Assembly (NCBI RefSeq): GCF_963678975.1
Contig: NC_089276.1
Location: 25,155,059-25,219,058, forward strand
Source of the DNA: Dysidea avara
Taxonomy: Eukaryota > Porifera > Demospongiae > Dictyoceratida > Dysideidae
Reading direction: 5' to 3'
Length of the DNA: 64,000 nucleotides
The translations under genes were made by a program, and so were the position numbers. Under the pieces are notes generated by a model. That model worked only from the letters and a program-made list of their open reading frames with translations. It searched no databases and was not told the origin of the DNA. Positions 25,701 to 40,700 of the stretch are shown here, piece after piece; within the stretch, counting starts at the first letter, position 1; every line of letters starts with the position of its first letter.

Positions 25701-28700
25701 GGTGACTATAGTCACTCACTGTGGGCTATCAGCCTGCATGTGCTTGGAAGAGCATACCAAACCAATGATCGAAAGTTAGATTTGCAATGCTTGAGTCTTT
25801 CTGTTAGCAGGTCTCTAAGTGGATTTTAAAGACCTCATTATCTTCCAAAGACCAAAGGGAATTATGCATACCATTTTCTAAGTAATTATATTATACAGAA
25901 TAAGCAGAAAGAGTTTTTCTTAATGCTTGAGATTTCTGGAGCCCATTTTGTAATGCTTGTTTGTGCAACTCCATCCAAGCACTTGCAAAGGCAAACTTAC
26001 GAATTGTCACCCATAACTCACTTATCATCAAAAATGCTTACTGGAATCAATGTCATCAACTTCTTCTGTTAGCAGTGACCAATAATACAATACATTCTCA
26101 TTAGCAGCAACGCTAAAAGCTTCTTTTAAGGTTACGGGTTAGGCGCTTAATAATAAGTTATTATTTTTCAATGCGCGATAATGGTTGGTGCAATACTGGC
26201 ACGAAACTCGAGCAGGTGTTAGTGAGAAGGTTGTTAACTTTAAAGCATTGTATAGCCACGTGATAATAGCGGAGGAATCATACAAAGTGAGTGTTAATAA
26301 TTTACTGCGGAAGGTAGTCAAGCGTAAAATTAAGTCCCCGCAATGTGGTTGAACCAGCGTTTAGCGCTACTGCTTAATGTGGTTATTATTCATCAAAAAT
26401 AGCAGCTGTCAGCCAATTAGCACTAATTTTTTATGGCAGTGTCAATGGGTGGTTATATTATCTAGGTCCTGTCGTGGAGACTTTGTGGGAAAGCTGACTA
26501 GAAGCTGGTTAATTATCGTATCTTTCAAGGATAATGGCGATTAGTTCTGCTACGGAAATACCGCGAGTGCACTACAGTGCTGTTACAATCGGATAACAAC
26601 TCAATTCGTTCGTGAGGACCTAGAAATCACTAAGTAATAGCTTATTAATGCTGATTATCATGGTCTGGCTTCCCATGAAACCTGGTTTTTGATGAATAGC
26701 AACTCAACAGTTTCGCTGTTTAGTGCCTGCATTTCTGTACAAGCACATCTCTTGTTGAGTGTATCGCCGCTTTTGGTATTTCTTGTACGTTAATATACCA
26801 TGTTATTTTAGTGAGTTCTTCCGTGCAAAACGGTTAAAACAGAACTATAAGCAAAGCGTCTACAAAATTATTTAATGGGTAGCCCGTAACCTTAAGTTGT
26901 GTTGACCTGTGGTTTTGACTTGCAATGTCTGGAGGTTCAACTGAACTTCTTCCATGGCAACAAAATACATGTATGTATATTGGCACAACCCTCCTCGGTC
27001 AAGTAGATTTGTCCAGTCTTCAACCATACCATTACCTTCACCACCAGCTAGATTGGTAAACAAACTTATCAACTCCATTCGTCTATCCATAGATGACATT
27101 TCAAGCTTCTTAATCAGTTTGTGACAAACATAGCCAGCAGCATACCATAACACATTGGCTTTTTCAGTGCTAAGTTTAAAAGTTGGATTTCCAGATTGCC
27201 CAACAAAGATAGAAAATTTTGCTTTTATCAACTCTTTAAAACACACCATTGTAATGTGTTTTTTTATTATTTATTATAGCTTTCTGGTCCTACAGCCTGC
27301 TCAAAGACATTAGTTACATAAGGTGTGTTGAGTCGCAGGAAGGAGAAAAAATCCATGACTGGACCTAGGTAGCCTCGAACCTGCAGCCATCCGATGAACG
27401 TTTACAGGAGTCTACCAGGCAGTCAGGGTGTTTTCTCCTTGTTATTTTCATGTAATTATATCCATAGGAATTCTAGAGAGTGACTCATTATCTCTAAGTA
27501 CCCCAAGTAGAACCAAACGGACACTAGTTAATTTATTAAAGCTTTATAGCACAAGTGCTGAAGGTCTGTAGGACACCTGGTCCCACAGCCTGTGTTGATA
27601 GAATGTTACAGTTGGCTTGATGGATGTTCCCTTAGAGAGGAAGCAATGCCATCGTGTTTTAAAATCAGGTGAGGTTTGCAATATATGAAAGGATCTCCAC
27701 ATGTGTTCTTTTTAGTCTTGAGTGAATTTGATGAATCTTTAAAACAGGCATTTAGACTTTCAAACAAAGCAATGACAAATTCTTCATAAACACTTCTATC
27801 ATGTCCTTCTTCTATCCAAGCTCTTAACTGCAATGCACTTTCGACTGCCAGTCTAGCATGGCAATTGAAATGAATCGTCCACATCATATATAGCTTCCCT
27901 GAAAATTTGTTCAGCTGTTGGGGAAAATGTGAGCTGGCTACAAATTACGGAATTAGCTGACTGCAGTAGCTAGCTCAGCACAACGTTAGATGGCTTACCT
28001 CCAGTAAGGGCTTCATGTTTTTCAAACAAGCCATTATATCAGACTCACTCGTCATACATTTGCCATTCAATGAATACAAAAATTGACACTTTGTATCAAT
28101 TTTTGTATTCAAGTTTCATTAATTTATTAATTTAGAATTAGTATAAAGAACAACAGATGAAAACTAGAGATAAAGAATAATCTAAAATTAAGCCAAATTA
28201 AATTTTGCAAATTAAATATAAATTTAATATGTGATATAAGTTTTTGCAGTTAATATTTTGGATAGAAGCGAGATATTGTAAAGTTGGAAGTTATTTGGGA
28301 GTCACAGCTATTGTCGCCCACATTATTATAGTGCATTCTAATTAAGCGCCTCAACAATGCAGAGTATCAAAAGCAAAGTACTCCGTTTCATATCCCGGGT
28401 AACGAATATATAATCTATGATTGTACTTCCTGGTCGTCTGGCTTGGAGCGATTTTCTCTAGTACTCAAACCGCTGCGATTTTCGGTGATCAAGATATCAG
28501 TAAGTGTTTAACTAATCCATTTCTAGTTGTAGAATGAACTAATAGCATTAGTTTGGCTAGTTGTAGCGATTTACGTCACACACGTGATCAATCGTGCTGT
28601 CTTAGTGGAGTCATGTTTAAAAAGCTTCGCGATCAGACGATCAGTAAGTGTTTATACAATCTATTTCTAGCTGTAGAACAAACTCGTAGGATTAGTTTGG

Positions 28701-31700
28701 CTGGTTTTAGTGATTTAGTGTTGTTAACGTAACATTCCTTAAATAAATTCTCCACATAACTGTACTGTATTTGCCCAATTAAGCACATAACTGTACTGTA
28801 TTTGTCCAATTAGCTTCATAACTGACTCATACAGTACTGTTATGCTGCTGATTAGTACTGTATGGACAATACGATACACGGCATCGCTTTGATCCTTCCA
28901 TGCAAATATACTAGGACAAAATTTTTCCGTAATTCCATAGTGAGTGAATTGATTGTAGAAGCACTTCAATAATATTCATTTGCAATGCTGTGCAACTATT
29001 GAAAGTGAATTGGAATTGCCATACTGCTTTCTAGTAATTGTTAGTTGGGGGCACACTTTTTAAGTTGGTCAATTATAGCCTCTCTTGTTCCATTACCTTT
29101 TTTTTTTATTTCTATGATCCCCTACTCAAATATAAAATTTATAATTGCTCCTTACACTTGATAGATAAATCAAAGTTGCCAGAAAAAAAAATCGATGGAG
29201 ATGGGATTTGAACCCACGCGTGCAGAGCACAATGGATTAGCAATCCATCGCCTTAACCACTCGGCCACTCCACCTTTGTGATATGTGAAGCTACAACTAT
29301 TGTATTTTACAAATAAACTGCTTGCAAACAAAGGATAAAAGTATGAAACTCAAGATATATGGACACAAGTATACTGCATTAAATGTGAAATCACATATGT
29401 GACCAGATATGTGAAAACCCAACACAAATCAAATTAACAATGGGTGAAATAGTTGTGTACTTTTTAAAAAATCTTTTTGAACGCTTTGTTCTTAGTAAAG
29501 AAAGAGTCTAACACCTTATTCTCCTACTCAAGAGGAGTTAGAAAATCTGTTTCATTGTAGTAGACACAAGTTATGGGCATTTGATTACATATCACATCAA
29601 AACAATAGTATACAATCAATCTTTCTTCACTGTTTCATTTTGCCTTTGTATGTAGTGAAGAAAGGCGATACAAGGACAAGTAATCGATTCTCCTATTCAT
29701 AGCAAACATGATGGTATAATTTGTAACTCCATATGTCAACATTCTGCTTGTAAGTTACAATCATAGTAAGCATCTGCAATATATTATTCCTATACTTGCT
29801 GTACAAATCAATCTATCTGTTGTTGCCATTATGTAGGGATATGAGGCTGAAACTTTTCCAGAAGGCTATGTAGACTATGAATACTTAATACGCAGGAACT
29901 CAAATAATGCATGATTGTGTCGGGTTTACGCAGATCCAGTCACCTATAATGTCCCTATATACATTATCTATGCTTCTACCTCGTATCCAATGGTACATGG
30001 GTAGGATGCAGCACTGTAATAGCCAGAGTATAAACTGATTCCAAATGTAGTCCATTTGATATGTCTGGAACTATTCAAAAGTGAAAATATCATGTCACAT
30101 AAAGTACATGGTGAATGTTTACATGAGTACTACACACATATCCCTGCTTGAAATGTTGCATATGTCGCATGCAACTTCCATGCATATTATTTTAAGAAAA
30201 CATGTATGGAAATTATATGTTAAATGTATGATTCATGAAACATGCATGGTTTTATGCACGTTTACTAAGCATGCATACATACAACATGTATGTTATAACA
30301 AATATGCATGTATGTTGGTTGCTCTGGTACATTTTACATGCCTTAAAATGACCAGAAGTAATCTCAGGTAAATACGGTTCCTGATGTATTCTAGTACAGT
30401 TCCTCACTACTGTATCTCATTCTGCCAAAATGTACAACCCAAAATGTACAGCACTTTAAGCAATCATAATCATTTAGATTGTGCTGTTAATCAGTCACTT
30501 GAGTGTTGGCTCCATGAGCACCACGAGTATCATGATTCAAGACAGGCAACACTTAACGCCAGAGAATAAGAACTTCAAATCTTGGTGGCTTTTTTGAAGT
30601 TTTTACTTTGAGCTAAGTTTGAAGTGCTGACATCATGAGCATGCAGTATTTAGAACAAGTCAGTTGAGTCTAGATTGTTTCACATAATATACTAGCTAAG
30701 TTGAGCCATCTAGCTGTTCTCAGGCTTTAGTATGGATATTCCATCAAGTTCCAGCAAACCATTAGTGTCAGCTGTTCCTACTAACAGTGATAGTAGTAGT
30801 GAAGAAGAGAGATACATTCCATAATTCCAGTAAAAACCTCTGTTGAACATTCAAATAAACAATCAAAGTATTGTACTACAAGTCAAGTGTTAGCAGCAAT
30901 AGGAAGTATCAGAAAAGAGACTTTATTTGGCTTAAGTATGATGTTGCTTGTGAAGGTGCATCCTGTAAACTGTGCAAGGCATATGGAAAACATCCCTTGA
31001 ACGAACAGGTGGTGTTTGAGCCCTTCACTAACTGGAAGAAGACTGTTGAGAAGATGAAAGCTCATGCAAGCAGTAGTGTTCACATCAAGCAGCTTTAGCA
31101 CACCTGGGAACACAACACACAGGAACAATTTTTCAACAGCTTCAAAATGTACAGATCAAGAGTGAATGTTCAACAGGAAAGCCATAAAACCCTTCTTTAG
31201 TTGTGCTCATTTTCTTGCTCACCAGCACATTCTTCATACAACAAATTTTGGTAAGTCAGTTGAATTGGTAGTTTCTTGTAGTGGTGAAGATTAGTTCCTG
31301 GACAAAACAGCAAGAAATGCTTTGCATGTAGCTGTCATTGAAACCCATTTTCCAGAGTCCCTACTAAACACGTCTTCGCCAAGCTTCTTATTTCAGCATC
31401 ATAGTTGATGAGTGCACAGACATGCAACCATTGAAGAGATGTCAGTGTTCTGTCAATGGGAGGAAGATGGAGTACCAGAGGAGCATTTTTTGGAAGTAGT
31501 CCATCTCAAAAAAGCTGATGCAGAGAAAATTTATGCTGCTCTTGTGGAATGTCTGAAGGAGAAGGAACTTGAAATTAGCAGAATTATTGGAATGGGTTTT
31601 GACAGGGCAAGTATATTTTCTGGAAAGAAAACTGGAGTCCAGACAAGGATCAAGAAGACAGCACCACATGCTTTATTTGTACATTGTCATCATCACTTAT

Positions 31701-34700
31701 AGCAATTGGCATGTACGTGTCCAGGCTGCTAATTCCAATCAAGCATGTATATGTAACCCTCACAGCTCTCTGGAAATTCTTCCACTACCCTCCAAAGCAA
31801 GCAGAATCTCTTAAATGGTCCAACAAGTACTTGATCTACCTGAACTGAAGATTGCCAAACCAATAGATCCTCGCCGGCTGACACATGAGAGGTGTGTGAA
31901 GGCTGTCAAAGAGTTATGGAGCAATTTGATAATATTCATGAGAATAACGATGAGCCAGAGGCACTTGGTCTTAGCAAAGCTCTTACCGAGAGGCACATAG
32001 CTGCAGTTGTTTACATGCTTGATTACGTTCTTCCTCAATTTGCTAAATTAAGTGGGACACTGCAGACTGAGCGATTAGAATCAATGATATCCAGTCTAGT
32101 CAATGCCACTCTCCACACACTAGATGATTCCATTTTGCCATCAGCTATCTGGGTGCTTGAGCTATTAGATGATTGTAAGCAACTTGAGGAAACAGCAGGG
32201 ATCATTGTTTCTCTAGCAGAGAACCTTTCAAGAGCAAGCAATAAAGCCATTTAGGAGAACATTTCTTCATGGTATTCTTCTTCAAGCGATGTCATATCAA
32301 CAATGAACATTTTTGATCAAAGGAAAGCTCCAAAGGCATTCACCTGACCTACCTACGTACATATGGTGAAGCTATTGGTACACTTTTAGTACACTACGGA
32401 TCAGAAAAACTACCCAAGACCCTGCATAGAAATTCAACAAACAGGGAAGCTGTCATAACATCCGATATAATCACAGAGTGGAAAACATACCCGAAAATGA
32501 TATGAAGGCACAGTTAAAGCAACTTTCTTCTTATGACATGATAAAAACTCTCACTCCTAACTACAGGTGTAATCTGTCTGTCTCTAATATAGCTATAGAG
32601 TCCCCAGCTAAACTAACAGATAGTGACTTAGAAGGTATTGTTGATGTATGGAAAGGAAAGAGTAGCAGTTGATACATATACGTAGCATGTAGTAGTACAT
32701 GCTACGTATATGATATAATTATACATATATCACTGTATGCAGCATACGCATATTTATATATAAATTTTATACAATTAGTCTTCATTAATGCTCAATTTTG
32801 CATGCATGCAACATGCAGTGATTTAATTACTTCATGCAACAGTCAAAGTGCATGCATGTTGCACGTTTCACACATATAACATGATCCCAATCCCATGTAT
32901 GTTACATGCAGTACTACATCAACATTGAAACACTAATGTACTATGCATAACCCATTATGCAAGTGAGTGTCGTGTTTTTCTTTTGCAAATAACATGTGTA
33001 AAATTCAAGTAGGAATACCATACCTGGTAAGATCAATGCTAGCAAGTCATCAAAAATCCTTTCTTTTTGCCACATCTCTTGTATGCACTTTTCCTTGTCT
33101 TTAAAAGACATAATTGCAGTGGACCTATTGGAATCCACAACACACAAAAAGTAACAATCTGCATGTTGTATACGGGTCATTCCATACCAAATCAACAAAA
33201 AAAATCCAGACCCCTTTCGATTTTCATGAAATTTGGCACAAACATGGACCCTATCAAGAAACTTTCTCACACCAAAATTTAGCTCATTTCATTGGTCTCC
33301 CTTTAAGTTATGACCACTCAAAGTTTCTGCTGAAAATTTTGTTTTGCTTACACATCTTCAATAAAATGACCATAACTTTGCGTGTGATTGATGTAGAAAT
33401 TTCTAGTTTAGATTTGTGAAATCTTTATTAAATTCTCTTTCAGGTGATATATAATATTTTATAATTGCTCAAAGGAAAAAGTCAAACCACAAAAATGTAG
33501 CTTTTTCCTTTGATCTTCATTTTCAAAAATATATATTCTTTAATTACATTTATTTTTGGTTTACATGTTGCTCTAATACCCATCATTCACCACTGTGAGT
33601 TTAAAGTTGGGACCTATAGTAGATCATGAGTTATAAGTGTTAATGTGTAGCCTTGTAATCACTGCTGTTTGTATGGTATTTTTACAGTGTAATTTCTAAT
33701 ACCAATTGCAAGTAGCCTTATATTGTAATTGGTATGTTAAATATCATTTATGTATTAAAATAGTATTGACAAGGGCTCACTACAGTGAAACCATATTAAC
33801 AGAGCCACTTTTAAAGCTAAGAAAGTTGGAGCAATAATAAGGCTGCCTAATAAAGGAATCACTTATTATGTTTTTGCTGTAAGTTCAGTGTCCTATAAAA
33901 TAGAGGTGGCCACTATAACAAGGTGGTCTTATTATAGGAGTAGTTATATTTATAAGGGATTTACTGTACAACTAATGATATTCCAATCTATTCTTTCAAT
34001 TTTACTTACTGTATCATAGTAATATTCAGCCACAGATTATGATGATAGTTTCCAATCTTATATGTGTGTATAATGGATGTAAACGACAGTTATTCATACA
34101 TATGTACATGTAAAGTGGAATTGAAATGCCATGTCTTAGTGATATCCAAAGCTTCTTGGTATTAATACCTAGATAGCTGCTTCATAAAGTTGCACTAGAG
34201 TAGAAATATCCTATTTTAAGTTGGCTCTTATAAAAAGGTGGCCTTTAAAGTAGCCGCTAAGGTATGTTACACTGTATATCATTTTTGAATCATATTTTGA
34301 AAGAGCAAGCCTACTACTGACCACTTAAAGGCCAACTTTATTATATGTTTGTACCTATAAACAATGTCTTTGCTGGAAAAATGTACACTTTTAAAACCAC
34401 TTACTCGTCAGAAATTTGATGGAATAGAGTGGAAAGTTACCACCTGTATAGAAAGGCCACCACTCCATAAGGGCCAATTTTAAATTGTTGCTATACACTT
34501 ATGCAAATGTATTAAGCAGCTACCTGCACATTAAGGCCCAGAAATTTTGGCCCTAAGGTACCTGACTTTAACTCCATACATCAACTGTATCATGATAAAA
34601 ATAGCAATGTATATAGCTCTTCTATAATTAGAATCATAGAAATGTTCCATAGAAATTACATTGTAGAAAGGTTCACTACAGCAATTGCACACTGATTATA

Positions 34701-37700
34701 TCTATAGCTTTAAGCGAAATACATTAACAATCAATTAAAGAAAGGGTCAAGGCAATTAACTTCAAAGTTAAATCAGAGCATTATGGTAAAACTTGAGACT
34801 GAAAGTGGTACATATTGCATGACAGTCTCTACAATCATTCACATGTAACTTTGATATGCAATGAAATCTGATGCATTGATATTAGTACACAATTGAATTT
34901 TTTGAAGGTATAAGTTGAAAAGACTGCTAATACTGCATCAGTCATTCATTACCACTTTTTAGAAAATCTCTAGTAGATTACAATATTAAAACATTCATGC
35001 CTGTGTTAAGAACAAAGAATGCAGCTACATAACATCATGTTTTATTTGTAAGTGTTTCAAATTACAGTGGAACTTGTCTTAGTGGCCACCTGTAACAAAA
35101 GGCCACCTTTCTATTAAGGGCCAACATTAAATTATTCTAGTAAGACATTTATACACATCAAACAATATAAATAGCCACCTGAATATTAAGGCCAAAAAAA
35201 TTGGCCCTGACTGGCTTAGACAGTTTTCACTATAGCTACATTTGTGTATCAAAATACGTACTTGCATATCAACAATCAGCATAAAATGCTAACAGTAGCA
35301 GTAGCAGTTACTGTAGCTAGTGAAAATGTCATCAAGTTCAATATTTCACTACTGTATAATAGACTTGGTGTCATAATCAGAAACAATATATACAAGCTTG
35401 ATCAGGGGTAAATTACTTGAATATATGTATTTAAGTATAAGCTTTTACTGGGTTTTCTTACAAAACATAAACAAATTAACATTACTTACAAAACAACAAT
35501 GTATTAATGATTGTGACATAGTATTATATAAAGTTACTTGCAATTGGTATTGCATCTTTGCATACTTGAACCATACAAACAGCTGTGATTACAAGGCTAC
35601 ACATTAACACTTATAACTCATGATCTACTATTGGTCCCAACTTTAAACTCACAGTGATGAATGATGGGTATTAGAGCAACATTTAAACCAAAAATAAAAG
35701 AATACATATTTTTGAAAATGAAGATCCAAGGAAAAAGCTACATTTTTGTGGTTTGACCTTTTCCTTTGAGCAATTATAAACTATTAAATATCACCTGAAA
35801 GGGAATTTAATAAGGATTTCAAAAATCTAATCCAGAAGGTTCTACGTGAATCACAAGCAAAGTTATGGCCATTTTATTGAAGACATGTAAGCTTCATAAA
35901 ATTTTCAGCAGAAACTTTGAGCGGTCATAACTTAAAGGGAGACCAATAAAATGAGCCAAATTTTGGTGTAAGAAAGTTTCTTGAAAGGGTCCATGTTTGT
36001 GCCAAATTTCACGAAAATCGAAAGGGGTCCGGATTTTTTTTTGTTGATTTGGTATGGAATGACCCATACTGTCAATGACATTGTCAATGTCTGCAGTTCA
36101 AAATACATTTCTGTTTATAATGTAACACTATCAAGACACACGGTAGTGTGTCGTGCGGCCCAAGAAGCCGGCGCGTAACACCCGTGAGTATATTGACAGG
36201 AAGAAAGAAAACGCAATTTTCGCACCTCCGTAGCTCTGTGCTTCCTTGATGAAACAAGACGATTTTTGCTGTGGACATGCCCCCCAACTGCAGCACTCTA
36301 CATTCCAAATTTGAGCGAAATCGCTTCGCGCGTTCCCGAGATATGCGACTTCAAAAATTGGCTGAGTTTCTTCGTTTTTTTTTTCTTCTTATTTTTCTTT
36401 TTCTTGTCGCACACTTACAAAATCTGCTATAAAACTCGAACGCGTTATCCGATTGCCTTGAAATTTGGCACACAGAAGGGGGGTATAAAGGCGCATCTCG
36501 GTACCAACTTTGGCTGGAATACCATAAACAGACAAAGAGCTATGAGCGATTATGCACAAAAAATAACACCAATATGTTGTCACGCCTACAGGGTAAACCG
36601 CGTATGGGAAGAAGCTGAAAATCGGTGGGTGAATAGGTTAACTATTGAACCTCAAACCTTTTGTGGTTTGAAAGAAATCGAGCTAAAAACCAGGAAGATA
36701 CAGCGAAAAAATCAACAGTGTGTAACAATTACGCAATCGAGATTAGCTAATTTTTAATATTTTTATTTTATTATTATTATTATTATTATGCTTGCCACGC
36801 CTACCAGGTAAACCGCTTGGGGTAATGCTTTCAAAATCGCTGTACAGATGGAGTTATCATCTTAGAAAGGCTCTTCAATGGTGTAGAAGAATCAGACTTA
36901 AAGCCACGGAGTTATAACACGAAATCCAACTTGGTGTAGCAAGTGCGAGATCGAGATACTCTAATAGAGCAGTCATCCTAATAGAGCAGTCACCCTGAAC
37001 AGAATTCAAGAGATCAGTTAGAAATAAGTAACCTGTATAGAGATCAGCTACAAACAAATCACCCTGTAGAGAGTTCAGCTACAAACAATTCACCCTGTTA
37101 AAACATCAGTTAGAAGAAGATTTCTTGTAGAGAGCTCAGATACAAACAAATCACCCTGTTGAAAGATCAGCTAGAAGATGTCACCTTGTAGATACTTCAG
37201 TTACAAAGAAACCACCATGTAGAGAATTCAGCTACAAACTAGTGACCCTGTAGATACATCAGCTAGAAGAAGTTACCTTGTAGAGAGTTCAGCTACAAAG
37301 AAACCATTCTGTAAAGAGCTCAGCTGCAAACAAATCACCTATACAGAATTCAGCTACAAACAAATCACCCTGTAGAGAGATCAGCTAGAAGAAGTTACCT
37401 TGTAGATAGTTCAGCTACAAACAATTCACCCTGTACAGAGCTCAGTTAAAAGAGGTTTCCTTGTAAAAAGTTCAGCTACAAACAAATCACCCTGTAGAGA
37501 GATAAGTAAGAAGAAGTTACCTTGTAGATCGTTCTGCTACAAACAATTCACCCTGTAAAGAGATCAGCTAGAAGAAGTTACCTTGTAGAGAGTTCAGCTA
37601 CAAAGAAACCATCATGTAGAGAATTCAGCCGCAAACAAATCATGTATAGAGAGTTCAGCTACAAACAAATCTCCCTGTAGAGAGATCAGCTAGAAGAAGT

Positions 37701-40700
37701 TTCCTTGTAGAGAGTTCTGCTACAAACAAATCACCCTGTAGAAAGATCAGCTAGAAGAAATCACCTCGTAGAGAGTTCAGCTTCAAAGAAACAATCATGT
37801 GAGAGTTCAGGTACAAACAAATTGTCCTGTAGAGAGATCAGCTAGAAGAAGTTACCTTGTAGAGAGTTCAGCTACAAAGATCTATCGTGTAGAGAGTTTA
37901 ACTACAAACAAATCACCCTGTAGAAAGATCAGCTATAGAAGAAATCACCTTGTAGAGAGTTCAGCTACAAAGAAACCATCATGTAGAGAGTTCAGCTACA
38001 AACAAATCGGCCTGTAGAGAGATCAGCTAGAAGAAATTACCTTGTAGAGAGTTCAGCTACAAAGAAACAATCATGTAGAGAGTTCAGCTGCAAACAAATC
38101 ACCTGTAGAGAGTTCAGCTAGAAACAAGTCACCCTGTAGAGAGATCAGCTAGAAACAAGTCACCTTGTAGAGAGTTCAGCTAGAAGAAGTAACATTGTAG
38201 AGCTACAAAGAAGCTACCATGTAGAGTTCAGCTGCAAACAAATCACCCTGTAGAGAACTCAGCTACAAACAAATCGCCCTGTAGAAAGATTAGCTAGAAG
38301 AAGTTACCTTATAGGGAGTTCAGCTATGAACAGATCACCCTGTAGAGAGTTCAGCTACAAACAAATCACCCTGTAGAGAGTTAAGTTACAAAGAAACCAC
38401 CATGTAGAGAGTTCAGCTGCAAAAAAAATCAATCACTCTGTAGAGAGTTCAGATCACTCTGTAGAGAGTTCAGCTAGAAGAAGTCACCTTGTAGAGAGTT
38501 AAGCTGCAAATAAATCACCCTGTAGAGAATTCAGCTACAAACAAATCACCCTGTAGAAAGATCAGCTAGAAGAAGTTACCTTGTAGAGAGTTCAGCTACA
38601 AAGAAACCACCATGTAGAGAGTTCAGCTGCAAACAAATCACCTGTAGAGAGTTCAGCTAGAAACAAGTCACCCTGTAGAGAGATCAGCTAAAAACAAGTC
38701 ACCCTGTAGAGAGTTCAGTTAGAAGAAGTCACATTGTAGAGAGTTCAGCTACAAAGAAACTACCACGTAGAGAATCCAGCTGCAAACAAATCATCCTGTA
38801 GAGAGTTCAGCTAGAAGAAGTCACCTTTTAGAGAGTTCAGCTACAAAGCAACCACCATGTAGAGAGTTCAGCTGCAAACAAATCACCTGTAGAGAGTTCA
38901 GCTAGAAACAAGTCACCCTGTAGAGAGTTCAGCTAGAAGAAGTCACATTGTAGAGAGTTCAGCTACAATGAAACTCCCATGTAGAGAGTTCAGCTGCAAA
39001 CAAATCACCCTGTAGAGAACTCAGCTACAAACAAATATGCAGTGAAAAAGATCAGCTAGAAGAAGTTACCTTGTAGAGAGTTCAGCTACAACGAAACCAC
39101 CATGTAGAGAGTTCAGCTACAAACAAATAACCTTCAGCTAGAAACAAGTCACCCTGTAGAGAGATCAGCTAGAAACAAGTCACCTTGTAGAGAGTTCAGC
39201 TAGAAGAAGTCACATTGTAGAGTTCAGCTACAAAGAAACCACCATTTAGAGAGTTCAGCTGCAAACAAATCACCCAGTAGAAAGTTCAGCTATGAACAGA
39301 TCACCCTGTTGAGAGTTCAGTTAGAAACAAGGAATCCTGTAGAGAGATCACCTAGAAGTATCGCCTTGTAGAGTTCAGCTACAAACAAATCACCTGTAGA
39401 GAGTTCAGCTACAAACAAATCACCCTGTAGAGAGATCAGCTAGAAGAAGTTACCTTGTAGGGATTTCAGCTACAAACAAATCACTCTGTAGAGAGTTCAG
39501 CTACAAAGAAACTATTCTGTAAAGAGCTCAGCTGCAAACAAATCACTTGTACAGAATTCAGCTACAAACAAATCGCCCTGTAGAGAGATCAGCTAGAAGA
39601 AATACCTTGTAGATAGTTCAGCTACAAACAAATCACCCTGTAGAAAGATCAGTTAGAAGAAGTTACCTTGGAGAAAGTTCAGCTACAAAGAAACCATTTT
39701 GTAAAGAGCTCAGCTGCAAACAAATCACCTGTACAGAATTCAACTACGAACAAATCACCCTGTAGAGATCAGCTATAAGAAGTTACCTTGTAGATAGTTC
39801 AGCTACAAACAAATCTCCCTGTAGAGAGATCAGCTAGAAGAAATTACCTTGTAGAGAGTTCAGCTACAAAGAAACCACCATGTAGAGAGTTCAGCTGCAA
39901 AGAAATCACCCTGTAGAAAATTCTGCCAGAAACAAATTGCCCTTTAGAAAGATCAGTTAGAAGAAGTTACCTTTTAGAGAGTTCAGCTACAAAGAAACCA
40001 TTCTGTAAAGAGCTCAGCTGCAAACAAATCACCTATACAAAATTCAGCTACAAACACATCACCCTGTAGAGAGATCAGCTAGAAGAAGTTACCTTGTAGA
40101 TCGTTCAGCTACAAACAATTCACCCTGTAGAGAGAGCAATTAGAAGAAGTCACCTTGTAGAGTGTTCAGTTACAAAGAAACCACCATGGAGATTTCTGTA
40201 ATCAATATATGTGACCGGATTTGCGAAAAGGGGTCTTCCACACACATCCAATTCCGTAAATGTTGGAGACCATAACTCAGTGTTCAAGTAACATATTAAC
40301 CTGAACATTTCACCATGTATTCAGCTATAGTGGTGCTCACCACTGCCCAAATATCAAGGCAATAGCTCTTTCCAATCTGAAGTTATCAATTGTCAAAGTT
40401 GGCAAATTGGACCCCTTTTCGCAAATCCGGTCACATATGTATTATACAGTATATATAATTTGTACATTTACTGATAAAATATTTAAAGTACATCTACTTC
40501 ATCTTTTCTTCTTCCTGTAGTAAAGAAAAAAGCATAGGTTAAAAAAGTCCCAAAGCTGGCCATAGGCCGGCTTTGGGGTATACAAATACAAAAAGAAATG
40601 AAATCTAATCCAAAACAGCCAAGCTGTAAAAAAAGTGTGTGGCCCTTGAAAAGGCTATGGTGAAAAAAGATGTGAAATCCAAGGTGGCGGCCAAGAAATG

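Larger units (their letters stand above)
20831..28419. mobile_element. 7.6-kb terminal-inverted-repeat element, composite
   Basis: The left end CATAGATTATATATTCATTA (36 bp, 20831-20866) and the right end (28384-28419) are inverted copies with a single mismatch. ATTGTAC lies directly outside each (20824-20830, 28420-28426), a clean 7-bp target duplication. Inside are a decayed P-like transposase (plus), a decayed tyrosine recombinase (plus), a transposon ORF relic (minus), a SINE and a foldback. Either one unit carried several genes or other elements nested inside it; the intact ends and duplication show the whole block behaves as one insertion. Confidence 0.85.

Noticed and set aside
37799..38017. 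Open frame rich in repeated SYK/ESSATK words
   Set aside because: It is a translation of the satellite monomers, with no start context or conservation outside the repeat.
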